Source: Pectobacterium araliae
GTDB taxonomy: Bacteria > Pseudomonadota > Gammaproteobacteria > Enterobacterales > Enterobacteriaceae
DNA length: 64,000 nucleotides
Direction of reading: 5' to 3'
Assembly: GCF_037076465.1 (NCBI RefSeq)
Contig: NZ_AP028908.1
Coordinates: 4,216,001-4,280,000, forward strand
The position numbers and the translations under genes are program-made. The notes below the pieces were generated by a model. It searched no databases. It was not told the origin of the DNA and saw nothing but the letters and a program-made list of their open reading frames with translations. Each line of letters begins with the position of its first letter. The stretch's first letter is position 1. This document shows positions 1 to 11,400 of the stretch, piece after piece.

Positions 1-1
1 T

Positions 2-1740
<1,739 letters not shown>

Positions 1741-1741
1741 C

Positions 1742-2536
1742 ATGGTAACGACTCACCATCCAGCGCCTGCCGGACTGAGCGATAGCGAATTCATGCGCTA
1801 TAGCCGTCAACTGATGCTGGAGGATATTGGCCCGGAAGGTCAGGAGAAACTCAAAGCCGCCCGCGTTCTGCTGGTTGGGCTGGGTGGGCTGGGGGCGCCC
1901 GCCTCGCTCTATCTGGCTGCCGCTGGGGTCGGCACGCTACTGCTTGCCGACGATGACTCACTGCACATCAGCAACCTGCAACGCCAGATTCTGTATCGCA
2001 CCAGCGACACCGACAAACCCAAAGCCGTGTTGGCGCAGCGTCAGCTACAGGCATTAAATCCGCACTCAGAAGCGATTGCGATTACCGAAAGGCTCAGCGG
2101 TGACACGTTATACAGCGCCGTCAGCCGCGTCGATGTCGTGCTGGATTGCAGCGACAACATGGCCACTCGCCATGCGGTTAACGCTGCCTGCTTTAACGCC
2201 GGCAAACCGCTGATCAGCGGGAGCGCCGTCGGTTTCAGCGGCCAACTCGCTGTTTTCACACCGCCTTATCACGCCGGCTGCTACGCCTGCCTGTACCCCG
2301 ATACGTCCGAACCACAGCGCAACTGCCGCACCGCCGGCGTGCTGGGTCCGGTGGTTGGCGTGATTGGTACGCTTCAGGCACTGGAAGCGATCAAACTGCT
2401 GGTCGGTATACCGTCCGCGCTAGACGGCAAGCTGAGGATGTTCAATGGTAAACAGCAGAGTTGGAACACGCTCCAGCTGACGCGTGCGCCCCATTGCTCG
2501 GTATGTGGAGGGGTGCATGAAAATCACGCTGAATGA
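1742..2536 (+). CDS. thiF: ThiS adenylyltransferase ThiF
   Basis: 264 residues from ATG 1742, one base after the thiE stop and preceded by GGGAGG at about 1730. A longer frame opens at a TTG (1721), but that lies within thiE and has no better ribosome site. ThiF adenylates the C-terminal glycine of ThiS before sulfur transfer. The E1-like nucleotide motif GLGGLGAP is near residue 45, the adenylation segment DCSDNMATR near 138, and zinc cysteines occur as CYAC near 178 and CSVC near the C-terminus. It overlaps thiS by 20 bases. Confidence 0.96.
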   Translation: MVTTHHPAPAGLSDSEFMRYSRQLMLEDIGPEGQEKLKAARVLLVGLGGLGAPASLYLAAAGVGTLLLADDDSLHISNLQRQILYRTSDTDKPKAVLAQRQLQALNPHSEAIAITERLSGDTLYSAVSRVDVVLDCSDNMATRHAVNAACFNAGKPLISGSAVGFSGQLAVFTPPYHAGCYACLYPDTSEPQRNCRTAGVLGPVVGVIGTLQALEAIKLLVGIPSALDGKLRMFNGKQQSWNTLQLTRAPHCSVCGGVHENHAE

Positions 2537-2717
2537 TGAACCCTTTGAATGCCCAGAAGCCACCACGGTTGAAGCACTGCTGAGCCAGATCAATCGGCTC
2601 CAGCCTGGCACAGCGCTGGCCATCAACCAAACCATTATCCCGCACGCCACCTGGTCACAGCATCAGGTGCAAAACGGTGATGATATTTTGCTTTTTCAGG
2701 CAATCGCGGGAGGATGA
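2517..2717 (+). CDS. thiS: Sulfur carrier protein ThiS
   Basis: 66 residues starting at ATG 2517 (MKITLNDEP); an in-frame upstream start lies deep inside thiF and was not used. It has the ubiquitin-like beta-grasp pattern and ends in the diagnostic Gly-Gly, the site that ThiF adenylates and that carries the thiocarboxylate sulfur for thiazole synthesis. It overlaps the end of thiF and is followed one base later by thiG. Confidence 0.96.
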   Translation: MKITLNDEPFECPEATTVEALLSQINRLQPGTALAINQTIIPHATWSQHQVQNGDDILLFQAIAGG

Positions 2718-2718
2718 C

Positions 2719-3504
2719 ATGCTGCACATTGCCGATACGACATTAACTTCACGGCTGCTGACCGGCACTGGGAAATTCGCCACGCCAGAATTGATGCTGG
2801 CAGCACTTGAGGCTTCTGGTTCTCAGTTAGTCACCATGGCGATGAAGCGCGTTGATCTGAACGGCGGCAACGACGCCATTCTCGCCCCGCTACGCCAGCT
2901 CGGTATTAAGCTGCTACCGAATACCTCAGGGGCCAAAACCGCAGACGAAGCCATTTTTGCGGCCCGACTGGCGCGAGAAGCGCTGGGCACTCGTTGGCTG
3001 AAACTGGAAATTCATCCCGATGTGAAATACCTGCTGCCCGATCCGATCGAAACCCTGAAAGCCGCCGAACAGCTGGTAAAAGAGGGATTCACGGTGCTGC
3101 CCTACTGCGGTGCCGATCCTGTGTTGTGCAAACGGTTGGAAGAAGTCGGCTGCGCGGCAGTGATGCCGCTGGGCTCGCCGATCGGCTCCAATCAAGGACT
3201 GCAAACGCGTGATTTTCTCCGCATCATCATCGAACAGGCGCGCGTTCCGGTGATTGTCGATGCGGGCATTGGTGCGCCCAGTCATGCGGCCGATGCGCTA
3301 GAAATGGGAGCCGATGCTGTACTGGTCAACACAGCCATCGCGGTTGCCCGCGATCCTGTGGCGATGGCACACGCATTCAGACTGGCAGTCGATGCCGGTG
3401 GGCTTGCTCGTCAGGCCGGTCTGGGAAGTAAGCAGTTTGTCGCCAGCGCCACCAGCCCGCTCACCGGTTTCCTGCATCAGCAAACGGAAGGGGCGGAGCG
3501 ATGA
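2719..3504 (+). CDS. thiG: Thiazole synthase ThiG
   Basis: 261 residues from ATG 2719 (MLHIADTTL), preceded by GGGAGGA at about 2708. ThiG is a TIM-barrel enzyme that forms the thiazole phosphate ring from deoxyxylulose phosphate, ThiS thiocarboxylate and dehydroglycine made by ThiH. The GTGKF segment near residue 15, PYCGADP near 129, [12 protein letters not shown] near 150 and [11 protein letters not shown] near 177 fit the family. The stop overlaps the thiH start. Confidence 0.96.
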   Translation: MLHIADTTLTSRLLTGTGKFATPELMLAALEASGSQLVTMAMKRVDLNGGNDAILAPLRQLGIKLLPNTSGAKTADEAIFAARLAREALGTRWLKLEIHPDVKYLLPDPIETLKAAEQLVKEGFTVLPYCGADPVLCKRLEEVGCAAVMPLGSPIGSNQGLQTRDFLRIIIEQARVPVIVDAGIGAPSHAADALEMGADAVLVNTAIAVARDPVAMAHAFRLAVDAGGLARQAGLGSKQFVASATSPLTGFLHQQTEGAER

Positions 3505-4622
3505 GCGTCGATTTCCAAACCGTCTGGGAACAGCTCGACTGGGATGACCTAACGCTGTGCATCAACGGTAAAACCGCACGTGATGTCGAGCAAGCGCTTG
3601 CTGCACCACACCTAACGCGTGACCATTTTATGGCGCTCATTTCACCTGCCGCCAGCGCCTATCTGGAACCGCTAGCCCAGAGGGCACAGCAGCTCACCCG
3701 CCAGCGCTTCGGCAATACGGTGAGTTTCTATGTGCCGCTATATCTATCCAATCTGTGCTCCAACGACTGCACCTACTGCGGCTTTTCGATGAGCAATCAC
3801 ATCAAGCGAAAAACGCTGGATGAGGCAGAGATCCTACGTGAATGCGCCGCCATCAAGGAACTGGGGTTTGAGCACCTGCTGCTTGTGACTGGCGAACACC
3901 AGCGTAAAGTAGGAATGGATTATTTTCGTCGCGTCTTTCCACTGATCCGACCGCTCTTCAGTTCGCTGATGATTGAAGTTCAGCCGCTGTCGCAAGACGA
4001 ATATGCCGAGTTGAAAACGCTGGGGTTGGATGGCGTGATGGTCTATCAGGAAACCTATCATCCGGCGACCTACCAACTGCATCATCTAAAAGGACAAAAG
4101 CAGGATTTCCATTGGCGACTCGCCACGCCGGATCGACTTGGTCGTGCGGGGATCGACAAGATCGGGCTGGGCGCGTTAATTGGCCTGTCCAATAGCTGGC
4201 GAACCGACTGCTACATGGTCGCGGAACATCTGTTGCACTTACAGCAGAGCTACTGGCAGAGCCGTTATTCTATCTCGTTCCCTCGTCTGCGCCCCTGTAC
4301 GGGTGGCATTGAACCGGCGTCGCTCATGGATGAAGCGCAGCTCATGCAGGTCATTTGCGCATTCCGGTTGCTATCGCCGGATATTGAACTATCGCTTTCC
4401 ACACGTGAATCGCCTTTCTTTCGCGATCATGCCATTCCTATCGCGATTAACAACGTCAGCGCATTTTCCAAAACCCAGCCGGGTGGCTACGCCGACGACC
4501 ATCCTGAACTGGAACAGTTTTCACCGCATGATTCGCGACGCCCTGAAGATGTAGCGCAAGCCATCATACGAGCAGGCCTCCAGCCTGTATGGAAAGACTG
4601 GGACGGTTATTTAGGCAGGTAG
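3501..4622 (+). CDS. thiH: 2-iminoacetate synthase ThiH (radical SAM)
   Basis: 373 residues, close to the family norm. ThiH splits tyrosine to p-cresol and dehydroglycine, the glycine-derived part of the thiazole. The radical-SAM motif [11 protein letters not shown] (CxxxCxxC) is at about residues 86-96. It overlaps thiG by four bases and is the last gene of the operon; downstream lies a 384-bp gene-free stretch holding two hairpins. Confidence 0.96.
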   Translation: MSVDFQTVWEQLDWDDLTLCINGKTARDVEQALAAPHLTRDHFMALISPAASAYLEPLAQRAQQLTRQRFGNTVSFYVPLYLSNLCSNDCTYCGFSMSNHIKRKTLDEAEILRECAAIKELGFEHLLLVTGEHQRKVGMDYFRRVFPLIRPLFSSLMIEVQPLSQDEYAELKTLGLDGVMVYQETYHPATYQLHHLKGQKQDFHWRLATPDRLGRAGIDKIGLGALIGLSNSWRTDCYMVAEHLLHLQQSYWQSRYSISFPRLRPCTGGIEPASLMDEAQLMQVICAFRLLSPDIELSLSTRESPFFRDHAIPIAINNVSAFSKTQPGGYADDHPELEQFSPHDSRRPEDVAQAIIRAGLQPVWKDWDGYLGR

Positions 4623-4687
4623 TCATTGAGCGGGTAACGCGGCGATATGCCTGATATTGGTCACTTAAGCGTGAAGTGAGAGGGAAA

Positions 4688-4726
4688 CACGGTGATGAGG
4701 TTCCCGCAGGGACACCTCACACCGTG
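4688..4726. repeat. Long imperfect hairpin downstream of thiH
   Basis: An inverted repeat with 17 paired bases, two single-base bulges and a three-base GCA loop: CACGGTG pairs with CACCGTG, then TGAGGT with ACCTCA, then TCCC with GGGA. There is no T-run on either strand, so it is not a classic intrinsic terminator. It lies 65 bases after the thiH stop in a 384-bp stretch (4623-5006) in which I see no gene. It may be an RNA-stabilising 3' structure or a dispersed intergenic repeat. Confidence 0.6.
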
Positions 4727-4958
4727 GTAGCCTTCGCATCTCGGGTATGGGCGATACGTATGATTTGGGAGGCGGTTCGCAGGCCGAAATGAGAATTACA
4801 TAGAAGACAACATTCTCAGGATCGCGCTTCGCAACATGAAATTCACCCTATCGTCACTGATTTCGGTAAAGAATACAGTAGCGTCGTTGGCAAGCCTGAG
4901 CGTTACTAAGCTTGTTGACCGGAGCCGTTTGCCACTTATCGGTTCTGCACATCAACCC

Positions 4959-4991
4959 GCCGATACGGGGCTTATCCTTACCCGTATCGGC
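4959..4991. terminator. Perfect 11-bp hairpin 3' of the MocR gene
   Basis: GCCGATACGGG (4959-4969) and CCCGTATCGGC (4981-4991) form a perfect 11-bp stem with an 11-base loop, 15 bases past the stop of the minus-strand regulator gene. It lacks a T-run, so termination is uncertain; transcript 3'-end protection is equally possible. The arm core CCGATAC is shared with the hairpin at 6838-6864 on the other side of the MocR/DUF1127 pair. Confidence 0.45.
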
Positions 4992-5006
4992 CCTTCCCTA
5001 AAATTA

Positions 5007-6443
5007 TCAGGGTGCGTTCTGGTCAGGAAAAGTGTGCATCATCTTCGCGACTTCGTTGCCCACAATGCGCAGCCCTTCTCTCATTTCTTCCGTAAAGCGA
5101 TTGGCATAATTGAGTCGAATACAATTGCGATATTTTCCTGAGGCGGAGAAGAGCGAACCCGCGGCTATCTGTATGCCTGCTTTTCTGACCTCACGACTGA
5201 GCTTGAGCGAATCAAAATACTCGGGCAGCTCAATCCACATCAGAAAGCCCCCCTGGGGACGGCTCACACAGATGTTTGACGGAAAATACTCACGCACCCA
5301 GCAAGTAAACGTACTCAGATTGGCTTTGTATTGGGCGCGCATCCGGCGTAAGTGAGGCTGATAGTGTCCCTGACGAATAAATTCCGCCACAGCTAGCTGG
5401 GGCTGCACCACTGTCGATCCCGTGCTGATGTACTTTGTATGAATCACCCGCTCCAGATAGCGCCCCGGAGCAATCCAGCCAACGCGCAAACCGGGAGCCA
5501 GGTTCTTGGAAAACGAGCTGCACAAGAGTACACGTCCATCTTCATCAAATGATTTTATCGCGCGGGGACGCGGATATTCATAAGCCAGCTCGCCATAGGC
5601 ATCATCTTCAATAATCGCGATATCAAAATGCTGCGCCAGCGTCACCAGCGATTTCTTACGGGCGTCCGGCATGATGAAGCCAAGCGGATTGTTACAGCTC
5701 GGCACCAGAAGTACGGCTTTGATCGGCCACTGATCCAGCGCCAGCCGCAACGCTTCAAGACTGATCCCTGTTACTGAGTCGGTTGGGATCTCGATCGCTT
5801 TGATATCCAGACCACGAAGGATCTGCATCGTACCCGGAAAAGCGGGGGATTCAACAGCCACGATGTCGCCAGGCTGGCAAACGGCGCGAACGGCAACAAA
5901 TAAGGCTTCCTGACATCCTGTCGTGATCACAATATCATCTTGCGTCAGTTGGCAGCCGCAGTCGACAGTAAGACGGGCAATCTGTTCACGCAACGCAGGT
6001 ACGCCATATACGCTGTCATATTGCAGAATGCGGGCGTCCTGATATTGGCAGAGGCGGCTCATCTCTTTCCACAGCGGCTTAATGGTCGGCTGGCTCACAT
6101 CTGGCATTCCGCTACCAAACTTCAGCACATTAGTTTCCAGACGCACGTTCACCAGCTCCAGCACCGATTCCCACTGCGTGATTTCAACCGGACGTTGGGC
6201 AGGACGCGTCAGCGCGGGTACAGGCGGCGTTGCCTTGCGCGGCGTGACAAAATACCCCGAACGCGGCTGCGGCATAATCAACTGTCGGGTTTCCAGCAGA
6301 TGATAGGCTTGCTGTACGGTACTGATGCTCACACCATGTTCTGTACTGAGTGCTCGAACGGAAGGCAGGCGCTCTCCACTTTGATATAACCCTTGTTCAA
6401 TCCGCTGCTCTAACAACCCAGCAAGGTGTTGATAACGCGTCAT
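5007..6443 (-). CDS. MocR-type GntR regulator with aminotransferase-like domain
   Basis: 478 residues. The N-terminal ~70 residues form a GntR-class winged helix (SGERLPSVRALS, then VSISTVQQAYHLLE), followed by a linker and a fold-type-I PLP domain. The PLP lysine is K313 in SSFSKNLAPGLR, with SCNNPLG near 250 and IIEDDAYGEL near 278. MocR proteins are transcription factors that sense PLP or amino-acid derivatives; this one is not PdxR or GabR on any evidence I can see. It is divergent from the DUF1127 gene, and the gap carries paired inverted repeats likely to be its operators. Confidence 0.88.
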   Translation of the reverse strand: MTRYQHLAGLLEQRIEQGLYQSGERLPSVRALSTEHGVSISTVQQAYHLLETRQLIMPQPRSGYFVTPRKATPPVPALTRPAQRPVEITQWESVLELVNVRLETNVLKFGSGMPDVSQPTIKPLWKEMSRLCQYQDARILQYDSVYGVPALREQIARLTVDCGCQLTQDDIVITTGCQEALFVAVRAVCQPGDIVAVESPAFPGTMQILRGLDIKAIEIPTDSVTGISLEALRLALDQWPIKAVLLVPSCNNPLGFIMPDARKKSLVTLAQHFDIAIIEDDAYGELAYEYPRPRAIKSFDEDGRVLLCSSFSKNLAPGLRVGWIAPGRYLERVIHTKYISTGSTVVQPQLAVAEFIRQGHYQPHLRRMRAQYKANLSTFTCWVREYFPSNICVSRPQGGFLMWIELPEYFDSLKLSREVRKAGIQIAAGSLFSASGKYRNCIRLNYANRFTEEMREGLRIVGNEVAKMMHTFPDQNAP

Positions 6444-6481
6444 CAGTATCGTTCTCCATCATGATTCACAGCCGTAACCAG

Positions 6482-6560
6482 TACAGATTAAAATAAAAAT
6501 CACCATTCAGATGCAATATCACACAATCTGTATGCTAAAAAAATGGATTTTTTGCATCTG
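6482..6560. promoter_or_regulatory. Interlocked inverted repeats, candidate MocR operator
   Basis: TACAGATT (6482-6489) and AATCTGTA (6525-6532) are perfect inverted copies 43 bp apart; CAGATGCAA (6508-6516) and TTGCATCTG (6552-6560) are perfect inverted copies 44 bp apart. Both spacings are about four helical turns, and both pairs share the core ATCTGTA/ATCTG. They lie in the 173-bp gap between divergent genes. MocR dimers are known to bind widely spaced repeats in their own promoters, so this is the natural operator candidate; binding is inferred. Confidence 0.5.
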
Positions 6561-6616
6561 TATTGAAAATACCTTTCACCTCATCATAGCGATCATTCAC
6601 TGGTGAGGGGGAAAAT

Positions 6617-6808
6617 ATGGAATTTCATGAGAATCGATCACAAAAACCGTTCCGCGAGTCACCGTTCTGGCTCATGCTGATTTTGCCATACCGCTTGTGG
6701 AAAGCCTGGCGGATAAGGACACAAACACTGAAAATACTACGGAACATGAGTGATAACGGGCTTAAGGATATCGGGCTGAAGCGAAGCGATCTCGATCGAT
6801 TTAGATAA
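6617..6808 (+). CDS. DUF1127 small basic protein
   Basis: 63 residues from ATG 6617, preceded by GGTGAGGGGG. The C-terminal half, ILRNMSDNGLKDIGLKRSD, is the DUF1127 (YjiS-like) signature: a small arginine-rich helical domain. The first part (WLMLILPYRLWKAWR) is hydrophobic then basic. The function of most members is unknown; some bind RNA or take part in phosphate and carbon metabolism. It is divergent from the MocR gene and is a likely target of it. Confidence 0.85.
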   Translation: MEFHENRSQKPFRESPFWLMLILPYRLWKAWRIRTQTLKILRNMSDNGLKDIGLKRSDLDRFR

Positions 6809-6837
6809 CATAACGACAAAAAACAGTAAAAATATTG

Positions 6838-6864
6838 CCGATACAGATAGTGCATCTGTATCGG
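6838..6864 (-). terminator. Hairpin between DUF1127 and MHS transporter genes
   Basis: CCGATACAGAT (6838-6848) and ATCTGTATCGG (6854-6864) form a perfect 11-bp stem with a five-base loop in the convergent gap. Read on the minus strand it is followed by a T-rich tail (CAATATTTTTACTG), so it probably ends the transporter transcript; on the plus strand there is no T-run. Confidence 0.6.
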
Positions 6865-6890
6865 TACGCGGGATTAAAAAGATGGAGAGT

Positions 6891-8288
6891 TTAGTGAGGT
6901 AAAGTGTCCGCCGATTTTGCTTTCATCTGCATTCCAACAACCGCCGATAGCAGGCAGCCAATGGCAAGATAGGCCGCCACCGCGTGCCATGAACCATCCA
7001 TAAACTCCACCAACAGAACGGCGATAAAAGGCGTAAACCCGCCACCGACTACGCTGGCGACCTGGTAACCCACGCCAGCTCCGCTATAGCGGTACGCCGT
7101 ACCAAATAGTTCGGTAAACATCGGCTGCTGTACGCTAACGATCATATCGTGAGCAGCATTCGCCAGCATGATGGCAAAGAACAGAATTATCAGCGTGTTA
7201 TGACTTTCCAGCGCCATAAAGAATGGCACTGCACTCACCGCTCCAATCAACGCGCCAGTCACATAGATACGACGGCGGCCAAAGCTATCTGCTAGGTAAG
7301 CAAAGAAAGGAATGGACACGCAGCTAATCGCCCCCACCACCAGCCCAATATTCAGAAAAATATCCCGTGATAGCCCAAGATGAGTGGTGGAGTAATTGAG
7401 TGCAAATGCGGTGACGATATACATCGTCAGTAGCTCACCCAGCCGTAGTGCAATAATCAGTAAGAATGCTTTCGGATGCTGGCGCAGTGCTTCCATGATT
7501 GGGAATGAACGCAGTTTGTTTGCTCTTTCTCCCAACGTTTTATTTGCCTCAAACTCCTGAGACTCATCCATCCCGTTGCGCACCCACCAGGCAATAGCAA
7601 CCAGAATCAGGCTGAATAAGAACGGTAGACGCCATCCCCAGGTGGTAAATTCTTCATTGGTGGTCAAATTACTCACTACCGATACCGATCCAGTTGCCAG
7701 CAACAGCCCGACACCAAAGCCAACCTGAACACCACTGCTGTAAAACGCTTTCTTTTTCTTCGGTGCACTCTCTACTGCCAATAGTGCCGCACCGCCCCAT
7801 TCGCCACCAACCGCAAAGCCCTGAATTGCCCTCAGCGTAACCAGCAGCACTGGCGCCCACCAGCCAATAGAATCAAACGACGGCAATAGTCCAATCAGCG
7901 CAGTAGAAATACCCATCATCCACACTGTAATCATCAACATCCGTTTACGACCCAGCTTGTCGCCGAAATGACCAAATACCATGCCGCCTAACGGGCGGAA
8001 CAAAAAACCAACACCGAACGTACCAAACGCCGCCAGCGTCCCCATCGTCGGGCTGACCTGCGGGAAAAATTCGGTATTAAATACAAGAGCGGCAATAATT
8101 CCGTACAGTAAGAAATCATACCAGTCGACAACGGCACCCACAAAACTGCCCCAGGCCGCACGCTTTGCCCGATGTTGAGAATGTCTTACTGATTGTGTTT
8201 GTAGGGATTTATCGGAAGAAAGCGAATCATCCTGATGGGGTAATGAGCCGCCAGGCTGTGAGACTGTTGGCGTAGTTAAGGTGTCCAT
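6891..8288 (-). CDS. MHS-family MFS transporter (metabolite:H+ symporter)
   Basis: 465 residues with about 12 hydrophobic segments after a ~45-residue polar N-terminus. GHFGDKLGRKRML near residue 105 is the MFS loop 2-3 signature; VDWYDFLLYG in the first membrane segment and the FLFRPLGG stretch mark the MHS subfamily (ProP, ShiA, citrate and alpha-ketoglutarate transporters). The substrate cannot be told from sequence. It is a single gene convergent with DUF1127 and separated from rpoC by terminators. Confidence 0.88.
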   Translation of the reverse strand: MDTLTTPTVSQPGGSLPHQDDSLSSDKSLQTQSVRHSQHRAKRAAWGSFVGAVVDWYDFLLYGIIAALVFNTEFFPQVSPTMGTLAAFGTFGVGFLFRPLGGMVFGHFGDKLGRKRMLMITVWMMGISTALIGLLPSFDSIGWWAPVLLVTLRAIQGFAVGGEWGGAALLAVESAPKKKKAFYSSGVQVGFGVGLLLATGSVSVVSNLTTNEEFTTWGWRLPFLFSLILVAIAWWVRNGMDESQEFEANKTLGERANKLRSFPIMEALRQHPKAFLLIIALRLGELLTMYIVTAFALNYSTTHLGLSRDIFLNIGLVVGAISCVSIPFFAYLADSFGRRRIYVTGALIGAVSAVPFFMALESHNTLIILFFAIMLANAAHDMIVSVQQPMFTELFGTAYRYSGAGVGYQVASVVGGGFTPFIAVLLVEFMDGSWHAVAAYLAIGCLLSAVVGMQMKAKSADTLPH

Positions 8289-8346
8289 GTCGGTTCCGTT
8301 CTATTTACTTTACACTACTGTACAATAAAAAATTTCTGGAAGATAT

Positions 8347-8367
8347 AAAACGCTGGGAGCGTTTTTT
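8347..8367. other. Small hairpin with T-run between transporter and rpoC
   Basis: AAAACGC (8347-8353) pairs with GCGTTTT (8359-8365) around a TGGGA loop, followed by TT on the plus strand; on the minus strand the stem is followed by ATATCT. It lies in the 5' leader of the transporter gene, so it may be a leader structure rather than a terminator. An adjacent small palindrome AACGCATAGCGTT follows. Confidence 0.35.
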
Positions 8368-8413
8368 AACAACGCATAGCGTTAACCCGTCAGGGTAGCC
8401 GTAAGGAACCCGC

Positions 8414-8444
8414 CATAAAAAACCCCGACCATAATGGCCGGGGT
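8414..8444 (-). terminator. rpoC intrinsic terminator
   Basis: Read on the minus strand, AACCCCGG-CC-ATTAT-GG-TCGGGGTT forms a strong GC stem immediately followed by a run of Ts (plus-strand As at 8416-8422). It lies 40 bases past the rpoC stop and ends the ribosomal-RNA polymerase operon. Confidence 0.9.
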
Positions 8445-8483
8445 TCTCGTTATTTACCGCATGGTAGTTCAGCGTACAGAGAC

Positions 8484-11400
8484 TTATTCGTCGTCGCTGC
8501 TACCAAAGCCTGCATTCAGCAGCTCGGCCAGGTTAGCAGAAGCTTCATCGGCACTCACTTGAGGCACGACTGGCGCTTCACCCGCCTGACGGCGGCGCAT
8601 ACGATCCTGGTGGTACGCATAACCCGTACCCGCTGGGATCAGACGACCTACGATAACGTTCTCTTTCAAGCCACGCAGTTCATCACGTTTACCGGCAACA
8701 GCCGCTTCGGTCAGTACGCGAGTGGTTTCCTGGAACGACGCCGCAGAAATGAAGGACTCGGTCGCCAGAGATGCTTTGGTGATACCCAGCAGATCGCGGC
8801 TGTACGTTGCCGTGATCTTGCCATCCGCTTCCAACTGACGGTTGGCAATCTTGATGCGAGACACTTCTGCCTGTTCGCCTTCCAGGAACTCCGTACTACC
8901 CGCGCTAACGATGGTGCCTTTACGCAACATCTGACGAACGATAACTTCGATGTGTTTATCGTTAATCTTAACGCCTTGCAGACGGTAAACTTCCTGAACT
9001 TCGTTGGTGATATAACGCGTTACTGCATGTACACCACGCAGACGCAGGATATCGTGCGGAGACTCTGGGCCGTCAGAAACAACGTCACCACGTTCCACCA
9101 CTTCACCTTCGAACACGTTGAGCTGACGCCATTTCGGAATCATCTCTTCGTAAGCATCGCTGCCATCCAACGGAGAAATTACCAGACGGCGCTTACCTTT
9201 GGTTTCTTTACCGAAGGAAATGATGCCGCTGATCTCTGCCAGAATCGCCGGCTCTTTCGGACGGCGAGCTTCGAACAGATCGGCTACGCGTGGCAGACCA
9301 CCGGTAATATCTTTGGTACCACTGGATTCTTGAGGGAGACGCGCCAATGTATCACCGGCACCAATCTGCACCCCATCTTCCAACTGAACAATCGTTTTAC
9401 CCGGCAGGAAGTATTGAGCAGGCATATCAGTACCTGGGATCAATACATCTTCACCTTTACCGTCAACGATTTTCAGTGCTGGACGCAAGTCTTTACCGCT
9501 ACCAGTACGCTCTGCGCTATCCAGAACGACGATAGAAGACAAACCAGTCAGTTCGTCGGTCTGGCGAGTAATGGTCTGACCGTCAATCATATCAGCAAAG
9601 CGGATGAAACCGCTTACCTCGGTCACCACTGGCATGGTATGCGGATCCCAGTTTGCGACAGTTTCGCCACCGCTAACTTCTGAGCCGTCACCCTTCGCCA
9701 TCACTGCACCGTAAGGCACTTTATAGCTTTCTTTAGTACGTCCGAATTCGTCGATCAGTTTCAGTTCGGTATTACGTGAAGTAATAACCAATTTACCGTT
9801 GCTGTTCATAACGAACTTCGCGTTGTTCAGTTTCAGGCTACCCTTGTTTTTCACCTGAATGCTGGACTCCGCAGCCGCACGCGATGCCGCACCACCGATG
9901 TGGAACGTACGCATGGTTAACTGTGTACCTGGCTCACCGATGGACTGTGCCGCGATAACCCCGATAGCCTCACCTTTGTTGATGATATGACCACGAGCCA
10001 GATCGCGACCGTAGCAATTGGCACACACGCCAAAGTCGGTTTCGCAACTTACCACTGAACGTACTTTAACGGCGTCAACGGAGTTCTCTTCCAACATGTC
10101 ACACCACTGCTCGTTCAGCAGTGTGTTACGTGGAACCAGAATATCCGCGGTGCCCGGTTTGATCACGTCTTCAGCCGTTACACGACCCAGTACGCGCTCA
10201 CGCAGTGGTTCTTTAACATCACCACCCTCGATAACCGGCGTCATCATGATACCTTCATGGGTACCACAATCGTCCTCGGTCACAACCAGATCCTGCGCGA
10301 CGTCAACCAGACGACGAGTCAGATAACCGGAGTTCGCTGTTTTCAGTGCGGTATCCGCCAGACCTTTACGCGCACCGTGCGTCGAGATGAAGTACTGGAG
10401 TACGTTCAAACCTTCGCGGAAGTTCGCGGTGATCGGTGTCTCGATGATGGAACCATCAGGTTTCGCCATCAGACCACGCATACCCGCCAGCTGACGAATC
10501 TGTGCCGCAGAACCACGCGCACCGGAGTCGGCCATCATAAAGATGCTGTTGAAAGAAACCTGCTGCTCAACCACGCCATCACGGTTAACCACATTCTCAA
10601 CGGACAGGTTTTCCATCATCGCTTTCGCAACACGTTCGTTCGCCGCGGCCCAGATATCGATCACTTTGTTGTAGCGTTCGCCCGCGGTAACCAGACCAGA
10701 CTGGAACTGCTCCTGAATCTCGGCAACTTCGGTTTCGGCTTCTTCGATAATCTCGGCTTTTTTCTCCGGGATAACCATGTCATCGATACCTACGGAAGCA
10801 CCAGAGCGCGCTGCATAAGCAAAACCGGTGTACATAGTCTGGTCAGCGAAGATAACTGTCGGTTTCAGACCCAAAATGCGGTAACAGGTGTTCAGCATTT
10901 TGGAGATCGCTTTCTTGCCCAGAGGCTGGTTAACAATCGAGTACGGCAGACCTTTCGGTACGATCATCCACAGGATAGCGCGGCCGATAGTCGTATCGAT
11001 AATCGATGTCTGATGTGTAACATCGCCTTCGATACTCTTGATCTCTTCCGTGATACGCACTTTAACGCGCGCATGCAGAGAGGCCAGACCGGCACGATAA
11101 ACACGTTCAGCTTCTTTAGGACCCGTGAGCACCATGCCTTCGCCTTTGGCGTTAACACAGTCACGCGTCATGTAATACAGGCCCAATACCACGTCCTGAG
11201 AAGGAACGATGATTGGCTCACCATTCGCAGGAGACAGGATGTTATTGGTCGACATCATCAACGCACGCGCTTCCAACTGGGCTTCCAGCGTCAACGGTAC
11301 GTGTACAGCCATCTGGTCACCATCGAAGTCGGCGTTATAGGCCGCACAAACCAATGGGTGCAACTGGATCGCTTTACCTTCGATCAATACCGGTTCAAAC

